From the NCBI GenBank assembly GCA_030760725.1, contig JASWHV010000001.1, positions 72,871,683 to 72,935,682 on the forward strand: a DNA stretch of 64,000 nt. Direction: 5' to 3'. The first letter of the stretch is position 1. Each line of letters opens with the position of its first letter. The position numbers and the translations under genes are program-made. Below are positions 31,689 through 44,105 of the stretch, piece by piece. The notes under the pieces are model-generated. The model had not been told where the DNA came from. It was given only the letters and a program-made list of their open reading frames with translations, and searched no databases. This DNA is from Neostapfia colusana (taxonomy: Eukaryota; Streptophyta; Magnoliopsida; Poales; Poaceae).

Positions 31689-34600
31689 TGTTGGTTAATT
31701 CTCCCGGTGGAGAGATGAGGACTAATATAGTATGTCCGAAAGTAAGCCTTAAAATAAGGGGGGTAGACTTTCTTGCCAACCTTATTGTCTTGGATTCCGA
31801 AGGGATTGACATAATACTTGGAATGGATTAGTTATGCAAGCACAACGGAGTGATTCAATGTGCTGAGAGGATCGTGCAGTTGACAAATGACCACAGTACT
31901 CGTATTGAGTTCGAGGCAGCCCAACCGGCAACCGAGAAGGCAGCGCTGAACAACGTCGAAGAAGCGACATTGGAAAGCATTCCGGTGGTTCAAGAATATT
32001 CAGATGTGTTCCCGGAAGAACTTCCAGGTATGCCACCTGACCGGGACATTGAATTTGCCATTGATTTAGTACCCAGAACTGCACCTATAGCGAAGAGGCC
32101 GTATAGGATGCCTGCTAATGAACTAGTGGAGCTGAAGAAGCAAATTCAGGAGCAGCTAGAAAAAGGTTTTATACGCCCAAGCTCGTCACTGCGGGGAGCC
32201 CCCGTGCTCTTCGTAGATAAGAAGGATGGGACCCAAAGGATGTGTGTGGATTATAGGTCTCTCAATGAGGTGACAATCAAAAATAAATACCCGCTGCCCC
32301 GTATAGAGGACCTGTTCGACCAAATGAAAGGTGCCGAATTTTCTCCAAGATTGATCTTCGGTCGGGATACATCCAGCTGAAGATTAAGCCCTCCGACATA
32401 CCTAAGACTGCATTTCGAACACGGTATGTTTCGTATGAATATACCGTTATGTCTTTTGTGTTAACGAATGCACCCGCATACTTTATGTACCTCATGAATA
32501 AGGTCTTCATGGAGTACTTGGACAAGTTCATCGTGGTTTTCATTGACGATATCATGGTGTATTCGAAAAGCAAGGAAGAACACGAAGAACACTTGAGGTT
32601 AACATTGCAGAAACTGCGAGAGCATCAATTGTATGCTAAGTTCAGCAAGTGTCAATTTTGGCTAAAAGAGATATCGTTCCTAGGCCACATTATCTCCGAA
32701 GGAGGAGTATCGGTTGATCCTGGAAAAGTGGGAGATGTTTTGAAGTGGAACCAACCTCAGAATGTGAGAGATATTCGGAGTTTCCTTGGGATGGCTGGAT
32801 ACTACCACTGGTTCATCAAGGATTTCTCCAGAATAGCGAAGCCTATGACTGAATTGCTAATGAAGGGGAAAGCATTTCAGTGGACACCAGCGTGTCAAGA
32901 AAGCTTTGATGAGCTAAAGAAGAGATTAACCACAGCGCCGGTTTTAGTATTGCCGGACGTGAGCAAGAGTTTCGACATATATTGTGACGCATCAAGACAA
33001 GGGCTTGGATGCGTGCTCATGCAAGGAGGACAAGATGTAGCCTATGTGTCGAGACAACTAAAGAAACATGAGCTGAATTACCCCACACATGACTTGGAAC
33101 TTGCAGCCGTGGTACATGCCCTGATGATTTGGAGGCATTATATCCTTGGCCACCGATGTGAGATCTATGAGGATCACAAAAGCCTCAAGTATATATTCAC
33201 GCAAACGGATCTGAATTTGAGGCAACGTCGATGGTTGGAACTCATCAAGGATTATAATGTTGGAATCAACAATCACCCCGGAAGGGCCAATGTAGTAGCT
33301 GATGCGTCGAGCTGAAAGGGAGCATGTCACCAACTCACGGTTCGGGAGCTGCCACCCGAGCTGCAAAATGAGATCGAATGGTTACATCTCGGATTCTTGA
33401 ACGAGATGGAGGTGATAGAACTGAACTCCTTGCTGGAACAAGAGATACGAGATGGCCAAGCAATGGATGAGGAAATCAAGGAAATCAAGGAAAGAATCCG
33501 ACAAGGCATAGAAAAGGATTTCAAGGAAGACGAGAAAGGCACGCTTTGGTTAGGGAAAAGGATTTGTGTGCCTAACATGAAACACATCCACGACATGATA
33601 TTAAAGGAGGCACATGACTCACCTTATTCCATACATCCCAGCTGTACAAAGATGTACAAGGACCGTAAAACTTGCTATTGTGAGATGGTATGAAAAGGGA
33701 CATAGCTGAATATGTTGCCTTATGCGACACATGCCAATGAGTGAAGGCCGAACATCAAAGACCCGCTGGATTGTTGCGGCCACTGAAAGTACCCGAGTGG
33801 AAGTGCGAAGACATCAGCATGCATTTCATAGTCAGATTGCCACGTACTCAGTCGGGTTATGACTCTATTTGGGTTATCGTGGACCGATTGACGAAAACAG
33901 CTCATTTTCTTCCTGTTAGAACCAAGTACAGCGTCGCACAACTAGCCGAGATGTATATGGAGCAAATCGTGTGTCTCCATGGAGTTCTGAAGATGATAGT
34001 TTCAGATCGGGGTTCTCAATTTACCTCTAGGTTCTGGAAGAATCTGCATGAAGCCATGGGTACACGGCTAAATTTCAGCTCCTCTTGTCACCCGCAAAAC
34101 CAACGGGCAAACTGAGAGGACAAATCAGATTTTGGAAGACATGTTAAGAGCTTGCACCTTGAAACATGGGCGTAGTTGGGGTAGGAGCTTGCCGTATGCT
34201 GAATTCTCGTACAACAACAGCTATCAAGCCAGCTTGAAGATGTCATCTTTCGATGCATTGTATGGTAGACGGTGTAGAACGCCGCTGTTCTGGAATGAGA
34301 CCGGAGAAAGCCAAGTATTCGGACCCGAAGTGCTGCAAGACACTGAAAAGCAAGTCCAAATGATACGTGAAAACTTGAAGGCCACCCAGTCACGACAAAA
34401 GGGTTATGCGGATAATAGGCGAAGAAGATTGACCTTCGAAGTGGGAGACTTCGTGTATCTTAAGGTATCGCCTATCTGAGGCCAATGACGGTTCAACGTC
34501 AAAGGCAAATTAGCACCTCGCTACATCGGGCCGTTCAAGATTATGGGCAAGCGAGGAGAAGTAGCCTATCAACTGGAGTTGCCAATGCACCTCTCCGACG

Positions 34601-34824
34601 TGCACGACGTATTTCACGTATCCCAGCTCAAGAAATATCTAAGAGTACCGGAAGAACAAGTACCGATGGATGAGCTAGAGCTTCAAGAGATCTAACCTAC
34701 GTGGAACAACCCGTCAAAATCTTGGACGTGAAGGAAAGGGTCACAAGGAACGGAAGCTGAAACTACATGGGAGCGTGAGGAAGATCTCAAGGCAGAATTC
34801 CTTCATCTATTCTCCACTCTCTCA
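31689..34824 (+). pseudogene. pol: G pol: protease end, RT, RNase H, integrase, damaged chromodomain
   Basis: The protease end IDIILGMD is followed by TAG where C has the W codon (near 31829). RT starts VQEYSDVFPEELPGMPP and loses frame by a one-base deletion near 32335. It continues at 32340-33315 with FIDD (near 32545), LGMAGYYHWFI and RNase H (DASRQGLGCVL, ELNYPTHDLELAA, DHKSLKYIF), ended by TGA near 33313. Integrase (33397-34140) has a deletion near 33680 and a shift near 34100. The expected catalytic MDFI reads MHFI. The C-terminus KGYADNRRRRLTFEVGDFVYL ends in TGA near 34478. Compared with B, about 33 bases are missing from the chromodomain near 34750, removing the CKVQWSHH strand. Confidence 0.9.
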
Positions 34825-34861
34825 AATCTCGAGGACGAGATTCAGTTTACGGGGGTAGGTT
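34825..34861 (+). promoter_or_regulatory. Polypurine tract with adjacent hairpin (G)
   Basis: AATCTCG-AGGA-CGAGATT (34825-34842) is followed by CAGTTTACGGGGGTAGGT up to the LTR start at 34862. Confidence 0.85.
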
Positions 34862-35057
34862 TGTAACACCCTCAAATTCATTACCACGCATTGCATACAT
34901 TCTTCATTTAGAGAAGCATTGTAAAAGAAGTAGAGATGGAGAAAGATCCCTAGAAATAGAGTAAGAACTATAGAAATGGAGAATGAACCATAGAAATGGA
35001 GAAAGAACCATAGGAATGGAGAAAGAACCATAGAAATAGAGGAAGAACCATAGAAAT

Positions 35058-38000
35058 TGACACGACCCCATCGGCCTTGTCGAGCCAGGATCACGCTGAG
35101 GGGTGCTGCGTTGCACAGCACAGGATAACGCATGTCAAAGATACAAAGTGGAAGCAAAGTTTTATTACATAAACCAGTTTATGAACATTTTTTACAACAA
35201 AATAGTTCAGTCAACACTCACGGGCGTAGACTATGCATCGAGTTCACGTTCAGCCCGTGAACGTGTCCCTGCTAGCACGCACACACACTAACACGGCGGT
35301 GTGCACGACTCCCACTCGACGGGGTTCCCCTCCTGGGGTTTCGTCTCCTCCTCGGGAGTCCCTTCCTCATAGATCCCTGCAAAAGCTTCAAACACAAGCA
35401 GTGAGCACGATGGCTCAGCAATACTGACCCGTCTCTCCTATACATGGAACTTCTACATGAAGGGTATAGGGTACATGAGGTAATTGATTTGCAAAGGACT
35501 CGCCTAATTATTTGGACCTTACTTTCAATGTTTTAGCAGGAGGTGGTGGAGAACCTTACGCTAAGGCACATGAGAGAGCCGCAATCAAACAAGAAATGCA
35601 TTTCTCTCATGTACTTTGCCCAAAGTTTAAAAGAACTTTAATTAGCTCTAAACTACAGCAAGACATTAACAAGCAAAGTATGTCTTTCAAATCAGCAAAC
35701 TTTTAACATGTATCTAGCCTGTTCTTTCTACGTCACGGTACAGTGAACAAGTCGTACTCGCTGACCGTGAAGGACGGCGATTATAATCGATTTACACCTG
35801 CAGGGTTACCCGAATAACCCATCACATACGCCCGTACTCGATGTTGCCTACAACAACCATCACGGACGTCGTAAGCAACCACCTTTCACCCGTCAGCCAA
35901 ATATTGAACCGGTCCTATTGTCCCGAGCAAGAGGTCTCTGCGCGTGCATAAACAGTGCTGCCAGCCGATTTACACCTTGAGCTCTCAACCTACCCTCTGA
36001 ACGACAGGCAATGCCTCAATACCCAGCTACCCGAGTTACATCGGTTTCCTGGTTCCCATATAGCCGGTAGGTCTTCGGTACTGTTCTAGCTTGTTCAACA
36101 GGCCCGCACACGGCTTGGTCCTCAATCAACACAAGCGGAGCTATAGCACCCAGGCCCCAAAGTCCTGCTGCCCTCACTCTCCGCTCGGTCTCATTTTTCA
36201 TGCCATATGTTTCATTCGCTATCTTTACCCGAGTCGAGTGCCTCAAGCCTATCCTCGCGAGTAGTTCTAACTACTCGACTTGTACTGAATCCTACTCTGT
36301 CTTAGCATTGCAATAGCTAAACGGGGTTTTCAATCCTAGTCCCCACCCATGGTTTTCTTGGCTATGCAATTGGGTTTCAAACAAGACTCTAATGCAAGAA
36401 GTAAGAGGTACTCAAAGTAAGTTCTCAACACAATAATATTTTGTAAAAAGGTTAATGCAAATCAGGGCTTGCCTTGCTGCTCTTGGCCGTAGGCTAGCTG
36501 CTCTTCCAGAGTGATGAAGTCTAAGACTTCGGGTTCCTCCTCAACCTTAGCGACTACATGAGATAGCATGTATATGTATTAATTTAAATGCATTTGAATT
36601 GAATTTAAACTTGTGAAGACTATAAGTCATAATAGACAGACCCACTCACTCTGAAATTTTTACTGTGGTTTGGTTACAACCTAAAAAGAGACTTGGCCAA
36701 GTTTCATTTGCAGCAAAGCTCATTTGAGCTCTCCACAAAATAATTATGTACTTGACCTTAATTGGAGCTCTTAGGGTGTTATAGGGATTTTCATGGAGCA
36801 AGCCATGACTTTCTGAAAACTAGGTTTTCAGAGGGTTCTAATAGAGTTGGTGTCACTTAATTTGAAGGTTCCTATCTAAAAATATGAGCTAAACAATTTT
36901 AGAGAAATTCTGAAAATGTTTCTGGACATTTTCTATTTTCTCTGGAACAGTTTTATTAATCACACCATTAGGTGGATCAAATGAGCTCAAATAGATCTGA
37001 AATTTTTATGGTAGCTCAGGTTTATGTTGTTGAACATCCTGGAAAAATTTCAGAATTTTCCTCCAAAGGGTTCTCCAGTTAAAATTCTAACCATTTTCAA
37101 ATTTAAAGAATTAATTCTGGAGAAATAAGGATTTTCATGAAAGGAAACTTAATTTTCTGGAAAGTACTCAGAGAGCCGAATCCAACAAAATTTGGTTCAC
37201 TCAATTTGGAGTTTCCTAGCAAAAGTTATGTTGGTTTGAAGTTTGAACTAAATCTGAAAATCGGGAAAAAGTTTACACCGCTGCGCGTGGGACCGGGGCT
37301 ACGTGTCAACTTCTCAGCGGTCGACACACGGGGCTACAGAATCCTTTGCGCGCAGCCGCACCCGATCCAGTGCCACAGCAGATCCTGGTTTTAAAATATC
37401 AGCCGCTGACACGTGGGACCAGGGGCTTCGTCTACCTCCGGCCTCCCTCGCTCGGCCGCCGCCCCCCTCGCCGGAGTGCTCGCCGGAGGGCTTCTGCCGT
37501 GCGCCAAACTCCATGATTTTGGCCGCCTCTGCCTAACTCCATCCGGGGAACACGATGCTGGGCTCAGCTTGCCATGAAAATGACCGGCACATAGTCGGCA
37601 ACGAGCGGCGGCTTCGGAAGAACTTCGGCCGTGTCGGCCGGACTTCCTAGCACCCAAAACAATCGAGCAAAAGGCCGTAGAGCATCAGTGGACCCTAGGA
37701 AAGACCGACATGATCTCGAAGCAGCTCGGGAGAGGTCCTAAGTAGGCTCTCACCGTGCGCCCGATGCTTCCCGCATAAGCCGCCGTTAGCAAGCTTCGAA
37801 ATACGCCATGTACAGAGGTTCTCATGATAGGTGTTGTGAAGCTAACTTGTGCGCCACTAAGCCTAGATCGTGTGGGAACAGTTTGAGGGTCTCTAAACAA
37901 CTATGGGGTGAGAATTTGGCAGATCTGCACCTGAAGGTCAGTTTGCGCCGAGTGAAAGGGGAAACTGAAATTCGTCGCCGGTGATCAAACACTCGGGCTG

Positions 38001-39101
38001 TGGCTCGGGGGTGAGCAGCACCAGTCCCTAACGCGTCCGGGGACGCCTTAGCTTGGGCGTAACACCCTCCCGTTTGGGCTGTCCACGGGAGCCCGAAGTG
38101 CGGCGGACTTAGGTCACCGGAAGGAACTCTCGGCATGGTCGAGATTGTCCGAGTTCAGCCGATTTCCAGCAACGGGGAAGGAGAAGGAGAGTCCTTAGTA
38201 CCGTTTTGCAGCTTGGAGGGAGTGGAGAGGCTATGATCGTGGGCTTCTCCAATCATCCGAAGAGCGGTGGCCAGAGCTGTATTTCTTGCGCAAGGGAGCA
38301 GAGAAGCAGCCGAATGCCTCTCTCGCCGGCTTGGGCTCGGGGATAAGAAGGCAGCGACGCGGTTCAGCGGCTCGGGGCGGCAAGAAGCTGCTGTCCCGAT
38401 CGATCCTTCGCCATGGCGGCTGCTGGCTCACGCGCAAGTAAACGAGCTAGGGCTTCAGTCGGTTGTTTTTGCTGCTGAGACTGACAAGTGGGTCCCACCC
38501 AGGGTTTAACCTCTGAAATTTAATTTTCCCCACTGCTCTAAACAGTAGAGACCCAATTAACCCTGGTCATTTTAATTATCTACCCCTGGGCCATTTGAAT
38601 TGGATAGAATTCAAATTGGTTTTTGTTTGACTAAATTTCAGCACATATGCAGTTTGAAATTCAAATAAAGATTGAATTTGCTAAACTTAGCTCATGTCAA
38701 GATCAACTCCAAATGGAGTGAAAATTGGTTTGTAAGCTCACGAAAATGTGCTGAGTAAGAATATGCCTCCCACTTTTGAATTCATGGGATGGAAGTAGTT
38801 TGAATTTGAATTTGAGTTCAAACCACCCTCTTTCTAGTTATACCCAAAAGGACCTCAAAAGGTTTTGGATTTGGTGAATTTTGGCATGAGCCTTCTTAGC
38901 AAGGTGTTGGAGTTTCTAATATGCTCAGCCCCTAGATGATGCATGTGGGAAATGCCACTTTTGCATTTTGTAAGTTTATTCTTTAATAACCATGTTGATG
39001 GTGTTTACTTGCTCTTCAAATGTGTTCACAAAGTTTCTTCAAATGAAGTGTGTGTGTGGTGATGAACACTTTGAATATGTGCCAAAACATAGGCCCTTAT
39101 A
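35058..39101 (-). repeat. 3' LTR of H (4044 bp)
   Basis: On the minus strand it begins next to the polypurine tract (TATAAGGGCC, where the 5' LTR has TGTAAGGTCC) and ends GGGGTCGTGTCA. It has a GC-rich core (about 37280-38510). It contains 37309-38157 (849 bp), which is missing from the 5' LTR. Small open frames in the core are on both strands and unsupported. Confidence 0.9.
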
Positions 39102-39136
39102 TTCCTCCCCCCTTAAAAGAATCTCGTCCCGAGATT
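39102..39136 (-). promoter_or_regulatory. Polypurine tract with adjacent hairpin (H)
   Basis: On the minus strand AATCTCG-GGA-CGAGATT (39120-39136) is followed by CTTTTAAGGGGGGAGGAA up to the LTR. The stem equals that of the other families and the loop is one base shorter. Confidence 0.85.
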
Positions 39137-39171
39137 ATAAGGTAAAAATGAGAGAGAGGACGGTGGAAAAA

Positions 39172-42100
39172 TTACCGTATATGCGACGTGAAAAAGTCGG
39201 GGTAGTTAACGCGAAGAAATCCTTCACTCTCCCATGTCGCTTCGTCCACGGAGTGATTACTCCATAGAACTTTGTAGAACCCCAACGTACGGTTGTGTGT
39301 GGTTCGGGACTTTTCATCAATAATCTGAACCGGTTCCTCCCGATACGTGAGATCCTGTTTCTGTTCTTCTATATCCTCCAGCTGAATGGTAGTTGATAGC
39401 TTGGGACACTTCCTCAGCTGGGAGATGTGAAGGACGTCATGCACACTGGAAAGTTCTTCTGGTAATTTCAGCCGGTATGCTACTGATCCACATCTTTCGG
39501 TAATCTGAAAGGGACCGATGAATCGGGGTGCCAACTTTCCTCTCACCCCAAACCTGTTTACGCCCTTTATTGGAGACACACGTAGGTATACGTGATCCCC
39601 GACTTTGAACTGTAATGGGCGTCTTCTCCGGTCCGCATATTGTTTCTGTCGGGATTGTGCGGCTATTAGGTTCGCTTGAATTAGCCGAACCTTTTCCTTT
39701 GTGTTGTTGACAAGATCAATCCCGAAGGTAACCCTTTCGCCAGACTCACACCATTTCAGTGGTGTGCGGCATTTTCTCCCGTATAGTGACTCGTAAGGCG
39801 CCATCTTGATGCTGGCTTGGTACCCATTGTTGTACGAGAACTCGGCCATCGGCAAGTGATCATCCCAATTATTGTCATGGTTGATAGCGCAAGCTCATAG
39901 CATATCTTCTAAAATTTGATTTACCCGCTTGGTTTGCCCATCCGTCTGCAGGTGGTATGCTGAACTACAGATCAGTTTCGTCCCCAACGCAGCATGTAGC
40001 TGCTCCCAAATACGGGACACAGATAAAGTGCCCCGATGCGATATGATGGTGCGGGGTATGCCATACAAGCATAGGATCCGTGAGATGTACAATTCAGCGT
40101 ACTTCTTGGCGTTGTAGTTGGTATTGACCGGGATGAAATGGCCAACTTTGGTGAGTCGGTCGACGATCACCCACACAGAATCATGCTTCTGAAAAGTGGT
40201 GGGTAAACCGATGATGAAGTCCATGCTCACATCCTCCCACTCCCAGGCAGGAATGCCCAGTGGTTGTAGCAGTCCCGGTTTCCGCATATGATCTGCCTTC
40301 ACCCTTCGACATGTATCACACTCGGACACGTACTTTGCGATCTCCCGCTTCATTCGTGTCCACCAAAACTTGCTTCTGAGTTCTTGATACATTCTGTTGC
40401 TGCCAGGGTGAATAGAAAACTTTGACAAGTGAGCCTCATCAAATATTTTCTTCCGTAACTCTGAGTTACGGGGTACGACGATCCGGCCCTTGAACCATAG
40501 GACGTCGTCTCCATCTTTCCGGAAACATTTCAGTTCCCCACTGTCTATACGTCTCCGCAAATGTGGCATGCCCTTGTCATTTTTCTGGGCTGCCGCTATC
40601 TCTTCATGGATGGTGGGAATCAAATCTAAGTTGTAGAGAGTTCCATGTGGAATCACATGCAATGGTGGCTCGCTCTCTTCCAACGGTGTGATGGTCAGAT
40701 TATTGACGTGTGACTTGTGACTTAGCGCATCCGCCACAATGTTTGCCTTGTCGGGGTGATAATGGATCTCTATTTCGTAATCCTTTATCAGCTCTAACCA
40801 TCTTCGCTGCCTCATGTTCAGTTCTTTCTGAGTGAATATGTACTTGAGGATTTTGTGGTCGGTATATAAATGCACGAGGTTACCGAGTAGGTAGTGCCTC
40901 CACATTTTAAGTGTGAGTACCACGGCAGCGAGCTCGAAGTCGCGAGTTGGATAATTCTGCTCATGATTTCTGAGCTGCCATGATCCATACGCGACCACTC
41001 TTCAGTCTTGCATCAGCACACATCCGAGCCCAATGGCGGATGCATCGCAGTACACATCGAACGGTTTTGTTGTGTCTGGCTGCGCCAAAACCAGTGCTGA
41101 TGTTAGGTGCTTCACTAATGCCTTGAACGCTGCTTCACATGCTGGACTCCAAACATATTTGGTAGCCTTCTTCAGCAGCTCCGTCATAGGATTGGCAATC
41201 TTCGAGAAGTTCGGAATGAACCTCCGATAATATCCCGCGAGTCCGAGGAAACTCCGTACGTCGTGAACAGTTCTCGGGGACTTCCAATTCAGCACTTGTG
41301 TGATATTACTCGGGTCAACAGCGATGCCCTCCGCTGAGATGATATGCCCGAGAAAAGGCACTTGCGATATCCAGAATTCGCACTTGCTGAATTTCGCGTA
41401 TGGCTTGTTATCCCGCAGCCATTGCAATACTATACGCAGATGCTTCTTGTGTTCTTCCTCCGACATGGAATATACCAAGATGTCGTCGATGAAGACCACA
41501 ACAAACTAGTCCAGCTCCGGCATGAATACCGAGTTCATCAAATACATGAAGTGAGCTGGAGCATTGGTGAGGCCGAAGGACATGAGCAGGTACTCATAGA
41601 GTCCGTACTTCGTCGAGAAAGCCGTCTTCAGAATATCCTCCGCCCGTATTTTAATTTGATGGTACCCGTATCTTAGGTCCATCTTGGAAAAGATCTTTGC
41701 TTCGACCAACTGATCAAACAACATGTCGATCCATGGCAACGGGTACTTGTTCTTGATGGTTACGGCATTTAGTGGACGATAGTCCACGCAAAGCCGCAAT
41801 GTCTCATCTTTCTTCTTCACGAATAATGCCGAACAGCCCCATGGTGAGGAGCTCGGCCTAATAAAACCCTTCTGCAGCAGGTCCGTTAACTGCGTCTTCA
41901 GTTTAGCCAATTCATTGGGCGCCATCTTGTACGGCCTTCGGGACATTGGCATGGTTCCCGGTGCAAGTTCAATCTTGAAATCCACCTCTCTGTCGGGCGG
42001 CATCCCCGGTAAATCATCCGGGAACACGTCAGGGAACTCCCGGACCACTGGAATGTCTTCTAATCTGATGGTTGTCGATTGATACACACTTGGGAGTTTT

Positions 42101-42645
42101 ATTTCTGGACTGTCGAGAAATAAGGAGTGTGACTCATGCATTTCTGAGTGTAGATGCACGACTCGGAGGACAGTGTCTAAAACAGCGCCGTGGCGGGTTA
42201 ACCACGACATCCCTAGGATGACATCGACCTTCTGTCCCTCTAAAATTATGAGAGACGTAGGGTACACTCTACCCGCTAAGCATAATGGTGATTTTGGAAC
42301 CATCATGCTTGCTGAAATTTTCCCACCCGGTGAACAAATCAAATATGGACTATCGGTGGGTAGTATTTGCAAGCTGTATTTAGCAATGAAAGCTTGGCTA
42401 ATAAAATTGTGCGTGGCGCCTGAATCAAATAATACTATGGCGGGATGCTGGTGGAGTTGGAACATACCTGCAAAGATTGGTTCACCCTCCGGCACGTCCT
42501 CTATTGCAAGTTGGTGGACGGTGTCGGGCCTAGGGTTTGCCCGCCACGCATTAGTGGGGTTCCGAGGCTGATTCCTCCCCGGACGTTGTGGTGCAACTCC
42601 GCCGCCTTGCCTCTCCGGACAACTGCTGGTGTCCTGGACGACCAC
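39172..42645 (-). pseudogene. pol: H pol: protease, RT, RNase H, integrase and C-terminal chromodomain-like region
   Basis: One reading frame with three in-frame stops near 41504, 41001 and 39895, and no internal frameshift. The protease has VLFDSGATHNF (near 42420). RT has FPDVFPDDLPGMPPDR, FSKMDLRYGYHQIKI, FGLTNAPAHF and FIDD (near 41490). RNase H has DASAIGLGCVL, NYPTRDFELAAVV and YTDHKILKYIF. The integrase zinc region CDTCRRVK and MDFIIGLP are present. The second catalytic Asp block reads SHRGT instead of the usual SDRGT, and the third reads QTKRVNQ instead of QTERVNQ, so two catalytic acids are lost. The C-terminus has QYADRRRRPLQFKVGDHVYL, VLHISQLRKC and KVLWSNHSVDEATWE. Confidence 0.92.
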
Positions 42646-43723
42646 ATTTGTAGCATGTGGCTGCTGCTAGGCCGGTGCTTGGGGGACAAAAGCCCGGCAT
42701 GCGCTGCTGAGGTGCATACACACACGGCATCATCCGCTGCTGCTGTTGTTGCTGCAGAGGTGGAATTGGCAGTGCCGGCCTAAATGCCGGTGGAGAATAT
42801 GGCCGACTGCGGAACGGCATCGACCTCTGTGGTGGCTGCCAGCGTGGACCCGATGGTGGGCGATTCACCATCCGGTACTTTTGAGAAGGACCACCTCCTT
42901 CTCCGCTGCTTTGTGGCGCGCTTCGCTTCATTTCCGCCGCAGCTAACTCCTTGCCGGAGTCCTCCTGAACAATCGCAGCATCAATAATGTCCTTGAGGCT
43001 GCCACGATTGAACATCGCCAGCTTGTCCTTCAGGAGCGGGTTAAGCCCCTGGTAGAAGTGATCCCGTTGCTTCTTGTCGGTATCGGCGTGATACGAAGCA
43101 TAGAGCGCAAGATCATTGAACACCCTGGAATATTCCAGCGCGTTCCGGCTTCCTTGTTGCAGGCGTAGGAACTCCTGCGTCTTCCTGTTCATGATACCCG
43201 GCGGTATGTGATAGGCCCTGAAGGCCGTCCTGAATTCCGTCCAGGTCATTACTCGCTCGGTGGGCTGCGAAGCACAGTAATTCACCCACCACGCGCTCGT
43301 GGATCCCTGGAGCTGTTGGACCGCGAACTGAGACTTGCGCTGCTCACTCACTTGGAGCAGCCCGAACTTCATATCCATCGTGTGGAGCCAGTTGTCCGCA
43401 TCGAGGGTTTCATCCGCCCTTGAGAATACCGGGGGATGAGTAGCCAGAAAGTCAGAGTAGGAGCTCTGTTGGCACTCCTCGCGATCTTTACGTCTCTCTG
43501 GTCGAGACGTATTTGCAATGAGTGTTTGCAGCAACTCCGTGTGCTGCTGATGAGAACCCGCCATCACTGCCACAATGTCAGCCAAAGTAATTGTTGGCGG
43601 TGGCGGTTGTTTCTGTTGCTGTTGCTGCTGTTGCTGTTGCGAGGAGTCCTCGGGAGGCTGTTGGGAGGTCTCTCCCTCCTGACTGGAACCCCCAACGTAC
43701 GGGTTGGCACGAGTACGAGTCAT
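42551..43723 (-). pseudogene. gag: H gag, frame lost inside the zinc knuckle
   Basis: The ATG at 43721-43723 opens MTRTRANPYVGG, then a long glutamine run (CAG/CTG-rich, about 43608-43640). The gag core follows (LDADNWLHTM, GSTSAWWVNY, FRAYHIPPGI, LQQGSRNALEYSRVF), then a proline/arginine-rich linker and a second glutamine run. The zinc knuckle starts correctly (CYKCGRPGH), but only seven bases separate the His codon from the next Cys codon where twelve are expected. The frame shifts there (about 42626-42635), so gag and pol are no longer linked. The open frame runs on to 42551 out of phase. Confidence 0.9.
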
Positions 43724-44105
43724 TCTGAAATTCAAAACAGTAGGTATTGAAGTGACGCATGAATAATTTGCAAAACATTCACATATATTGATAAAGCATA
43801 AACTTTATACAAGATACATTAGTCTCGGGTCTCCGAGAAGTCATGCTCATGTCGTCACCACCTATACATACACTACTGTCTACACAACATGTCACCGATT
43901 ACAAAATTTTTGGTTACATTACCCTTGCTGCCCTACTTGGCAACAGTAACCTCCTACTTAGAGTAGAACTCGACCTCCTGCGGGTTGTCCTCCTCTGGTA
44001 CCTCTGCTGGTGGCTCGGGGTCCACAACCTCTTCTTCCGGCTTGGGTTCTCCCATTGCCGGAGGACCCAAGACCACGGGTACGGCACCTAGCACCGGTAT
44101 GCCCA
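43724..44105 (-). other. Spacer between orf0 and gag of H
   Basis: About 380 bp. The part next to orf0 has proline/glutamate-rich open frames on both strands without domain support. The part next to gag is AT-rich. No feature can be supported. Confidence 0.5.

Noticed and set aside
37303..38509. Open frames in the GC-rich core of the H LTR
   Set aside because: The homologous 5' LTR lacks much of this region, and frames are not kept between the two LTRs where both exist.
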